Shown piece after piece: positions 60,926 through 64,000 of a DNA stretch of 64,000 nt. Position numbers and translations under genes: made by a program. The DNA lies in NCBI GenBank assembly GCA_020740775.1, contig JAHEWK010000001.1, positions 1,178,001 to 1,242,000 on the forward strand, in the 5' to 3' direction. Origin of the DNA: Ilyonectria destructans (taxonomy: Eukaryota; Ascomycota; Sordariomycetes; Hypocreales; Nectriaceae). Position 1 is the stretch's first letter. Every line of letters begins with the position of its first letter. The notes below the pieces were generated by a model, which was not told the DNA's origin, did not search any database, and saw only the letters and a list, made by a program, of their open reading frames with translations.

Positions 60926-61667
60926 GACCGGCGGTGTTGCTCTTGGCTTACCTCTATTGCCTTCACTCACTATTCTCCCCATGTCTCACTCCTCCATGCC
61001 CTGAAATAATAGCTCTTTCACCTACCTATGAGAACCATAATATTAATAATAATAATAGCTTAACGCAGCCTCGGCGACTAGTTTTAAACCCAAGGGCTTG
61101 TCGACGACGGGAAGCGCGCCAACGCATCACCAGCGTCTTATTCCCTCCACACGGCACTCGTTGTCCAATATTCCCCCTCACAACCAACCTCGCCCCAGCA
61201 CCTCACTGGCTCGCAGCTCGCTAGACTGCGGGCTCCGGATGCTCCCTTCAACTGCCGCGGGGTTCGGTGCCGCTCAGTGGTCATCCGTCCCACAATACCG
61301 GGCTTCTGATTGAGTAGAGCAGACGAGTTTGCCAGGGAACGTTCAACACTGTCTTTCACCGGCTCATGTTCAATCTACCTGATACACAAAAACCCTCCAA
61401 ACACGGCCCAAATTCGCCCTTCATAGGCTGCTGTCCGCCCTCAATCTCTGCGTCACGTGAGCTGTCTGACGTTGGATCCTGCAAGCTGCCGTTAGCGCTG
61501 TGCTGGTTGTTGCTTGAGCTGCGCCCGGTCGCCGAAAGCTTCGTTCCGCAAACCTGAGAAGCAGAGGCCACGTTTTGGACTCTTTTTCTTTATTTCTGCG
61601 AGGTTTTGGATAACAAGTATTAAAGACAACTTGATTGAGTCGGTTTCGCTTGACCATAAATTCAATC
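60926..61667. other. Intergenic region
   Basis: No supported gene. Contains an AAT microsatellite near 61040 and the promoter of the phosphoesterase gene. Confidence 0.55.
61036..61057. repeat. AAT trinucleotide microsatellite
   Basis: About six AAT/ATA units, slightly imperfect, lie in the spacer. Confidence 0.75.
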
Positions 61668-63800
61668 ATGGCTCACGAGAAGGAGCCCACGGCCGAGCCC
61701 CAGGTGACGTTCGCCTCGGGGCGGGTTGACGACGGAGGATCGGCCGATTCGCCGCCCGATGTGCGCATTATTCACTACAACGACGTCTACCACCTCGATC
61801 CGTCCAGTGCAGAGCCCGTCGGCGGCCTGCCGAGGTTCATCACCCTGTGCCGGGAGTACCAGGAGGGCAAGCAGTACGAGGGCCAGCCGGAGGCCTTGAC
61901 CCTGTTCTCGGGGGATGCCTTCAACCCAAGTCTTGAGAGCAGCGTGACCAAGGGTCAGTATGAAGCATGTAACTGGCTGCAATGGTATACTGATCAATCG
62001 CTAGGCCAACACATGGTTCCGGTGCTCAACATGATTGGGACCGACTGTGCATGCGTAGGGGTGGGTAAGTCGAGCCACCCCGGCCCGATCCGGAGAACTA
62101 ACACGGCCTCTAGAACCACGACTTTGACTTTGGCATCAAGCAGTACGAGCATCTCGCGGGCCAGTGCGACTTCCCCTGGCTTCTCGCCAACGTCCTCGAT
62201 CCCGCCCTGGGTGAGGACGTGCCCATGGGCAACGCCAAGAAGACGCACATGATGACCACCTCCAACGGCATCAAGGTTGGCTTCATCGGCCTCGGCGAGC
62301 GCGAGTGGCTGGAGACGATCAACAGCTTGCCTCCTAATCTCATCTACAAGTCCGCCACGGCTACTGCCAAGGAGATTGTCCCGCAGCTGCGGGAGCAGGG
62401 CGCCGAGATCATCATCTGTCTCAGCCACATGCGTGAGCCCAACGACAACAAGCTGGCGCAGCAGACCGAAGGCATCATCGATATCATTCTGGGCGGACAT
62501 GACCACTACTATGCCCACAGCTTCATCAACGGCACCCACACCTTGCGATCGGGCACCGACTTCAAGAACCTCAGCTACATTGAGGCCCGCCGGAAGCCGG
62601 ACGACCCCAAACGCTGGGACTTTGACATCTGGCGGCGGGACGTCACCTCGTCCATCGCGGAAGACGAGCCCACGCAGAAGCTAGTCGGTGAACTAACGTC
62701 GAAGCTCAACCAGTCTCTCGCCAAGCCGGTGGGTTGGACGGCCACCCCCCTGGATGCTCGGTTCAGCACCATCCGCCTGAAGGAGTCCAACATTGGAAAC
62801 TTTGTCTGCGACGTCATGCGGCAACACCACCACGCCGACTGCACCATCATGGCAGCGGGTACAATCCGCGCCGACCAGATTTACCCCCCTGGCGCAATCC
62901 GGATCAAGGACATCACCACGTGTTTCCCGTTCGAAGACCCTGTCGTGCTGCTGAGGGTCAAAGGACAGGCGATCTGGGATGCGCTAGAGAACGGCGTCTC
63001 GCAGTATCCTGCTCTCGAGGGACGGTTTCCCCAGGTATCCAACATCCGCTTCGAGTTTGATCCTAAGCTGCCAAGGGGGCAGCGAATCCTTTCCATGGAG
63101 ATTGGCGGAGTGACGTATGACCCCGAGAAGAAGTATGTCCTTGCTACTAGAGGATACATGGGACGAGGGAAAGGTGAGTAATGACATCCAACTTGACAAT
63201 GTTGCTCCTAACCTTCTTGCAGACGGTTTCACCAGCCTTCTGGTCAAGTCGGAAGGTGGAGAGGCAGAGGAGATCATCGAGGAGGAAAACGGAATCCTCA
63301 TCTCCGCCATGCTCCGCCAGTACTTTATGGCGCTGCGCACCGTGGGCCAGTGGAAGCACCTCTCCGACCACTGGGTCAACGTGGTTGAAAACTGCGAGAC
63401 GCCCATCTCGCCCATCCGCGAAGGCGCTTACGGCTTCCCCAGCATGGACAACCTAGCCGCGTACCTCCCAGTGCCAGACCGCGCAAAGGTGACGGAGGAC
63501 TCAGCCGACCCATGGAGCAAGTTCCTCAAGCGACGCTTCATGGTCAACGCCAAGCCGGTGCACGAAAACGTCGACAGCGAGGTCGAGGAGGACGACGACT
63601 CCGACGAGGACGCGCGGGACGGCGGCGACCAGCTCGACTTTGAGATCCTGCTGATGCGAAAGTTCTGGACGCGCTGGGCGCTGAAGACGGGCGTCAAGGC
63701 GAGCATCTGCGATCCGCTGAAGGAGGGCGAGTTTTCCGTCGACTGGACGAGGTGTATTGCGCCGGTGGTGGATGGGCGGATTAAAATGATAGAGTCATGA
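61668..63800 (+). CDS. 5'-nucleotidase-like calcineurin-type metallophosphoesterase
   Basis: Exons 61668-61953, 62005-62060, 62114-63173 and 63223-63800 give 659 residues; all junctions keep the frame. The metal-binding motifs of the family are present in order: IIHYNDVYHL (about 34-43), FSGDAF (80-85), GNHDFDFG (114-121, across intron 2), CLSHMREPND and GGHDHYYAHS. The C-terminal 5'-nucleotidase domain follows, with ESNIGNFVCDVMRQ and the substrate-side segment TCFPFEDPVVLLRVKG. It ends with an acidic stretch (SEVEEDDDSDEDARDGG). No signal peptide or GPI signal is seen, so unlike secreted ecto-5'-nucleotidases this one should be intracellular. Its natural substrate is not established. The first residues are disordered. 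Confidence 0.9.
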
Positions 63801-64000
63801 GCAATTACAAAGCAGATTTGGTGGTATGTTCTAAGAGTATCTCTGAGTCTATCTACTCCATAAAGCAATAGTGGCGCCAAATTCCTCCCAAGAACTTTGC
63901 GTCGTGTTATGAACAACGTCTAGATGAGCTTCTGAATCAGTACAAGCGAATGGTTACCACCCCGTATTGATCCCGCCCTGTAGTCTGCGCCTTATGGCTC

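Noticed and set aside
1..64000. CRISPR arrays, bacterial promoters, ribosome binding sites and operons
   Set aside because: The DNA is fungal; such elements are not expected and no regularly spaced repeats were seen.

Overview
The window is nuclear DNA of a filamentous ascomycete (Pezizomycotina, probably Sordariomycetes). Most genes carry short introns of about 45-70 bases with GT...AG ends and fungal branch points. Genes lie on both strands in no operon-like order. Gene families include a LaeA-like methyltransferase, fungal GPI-anchored and GLEYA proteins, the ATRIP/Rad26 checkpoint protein and a fungal gasdermin. A single dispersed 5S rRNA gene sits between protein genes, as is usual in this group. 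Gene models were built by hand from reading frames and splice signals; no homology search was run.

Layout, left to right. 0-15 kb: the 3' part of a SulP anion transporter, a LaeA-like methyltransferase, an alpha/beta-hydrolase, a decayed GMP synthase fragment in a gene-poor stretch, an SLC6-type symporter and a Ser/Thr kinase. 15-24 kb: a tight accessory block with a C2H2 zinc-finger/Sel1-repeat protein, a gasdermin-like pore-forming protein divergent from it, a DUF7580-like/subtilisin (S8) protein on the gasdermin strand, then a degenerate and an intact 5S rRNA gene. 24-36 kb: an amidase, CDP-diacylglycerol synthase, the Rad26/ATRIP homologue and a small secreted cysteine-rich protein. 38-48 kb: a broken GLEYA adhesin gene, an atypical SDR, a GPI-anchored cysteine-rich protein and UDP-glucose 6-dehydrogenase. 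48-64 kb: long gene-free spacers, a GT4 glycosyltransferase, a membrane-anchored secreted protein, an alpha/beta-hydrolase and a 5'-nucleotidase-like metallophosphoesterase.

The most interesting part is 15.3-23.4 kb. A gasdermin next to a subtilisin-like protease matches the het-Q1/het-Q2 cell-death pair of Podospora anserina, in which the protease removes a short C-terminal inhibitory piece of the gasdermin. Here the protease has all catalytic residues and a long helical regulatory N-terminus. A third gene, with a helical N-terminus, C2H2-like fingers and a Sel1 solenoid, shares the upstream region of the gasdermin and could be a sensor or regulator; that role is inference. The remaining genes are mostly ordinary housekeeping or cell-surface genes. 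Two decayed loci (GMP synthase fragment, GLEYA gene) and a degenerate 5S copy show that this accessory DNA is turning over.
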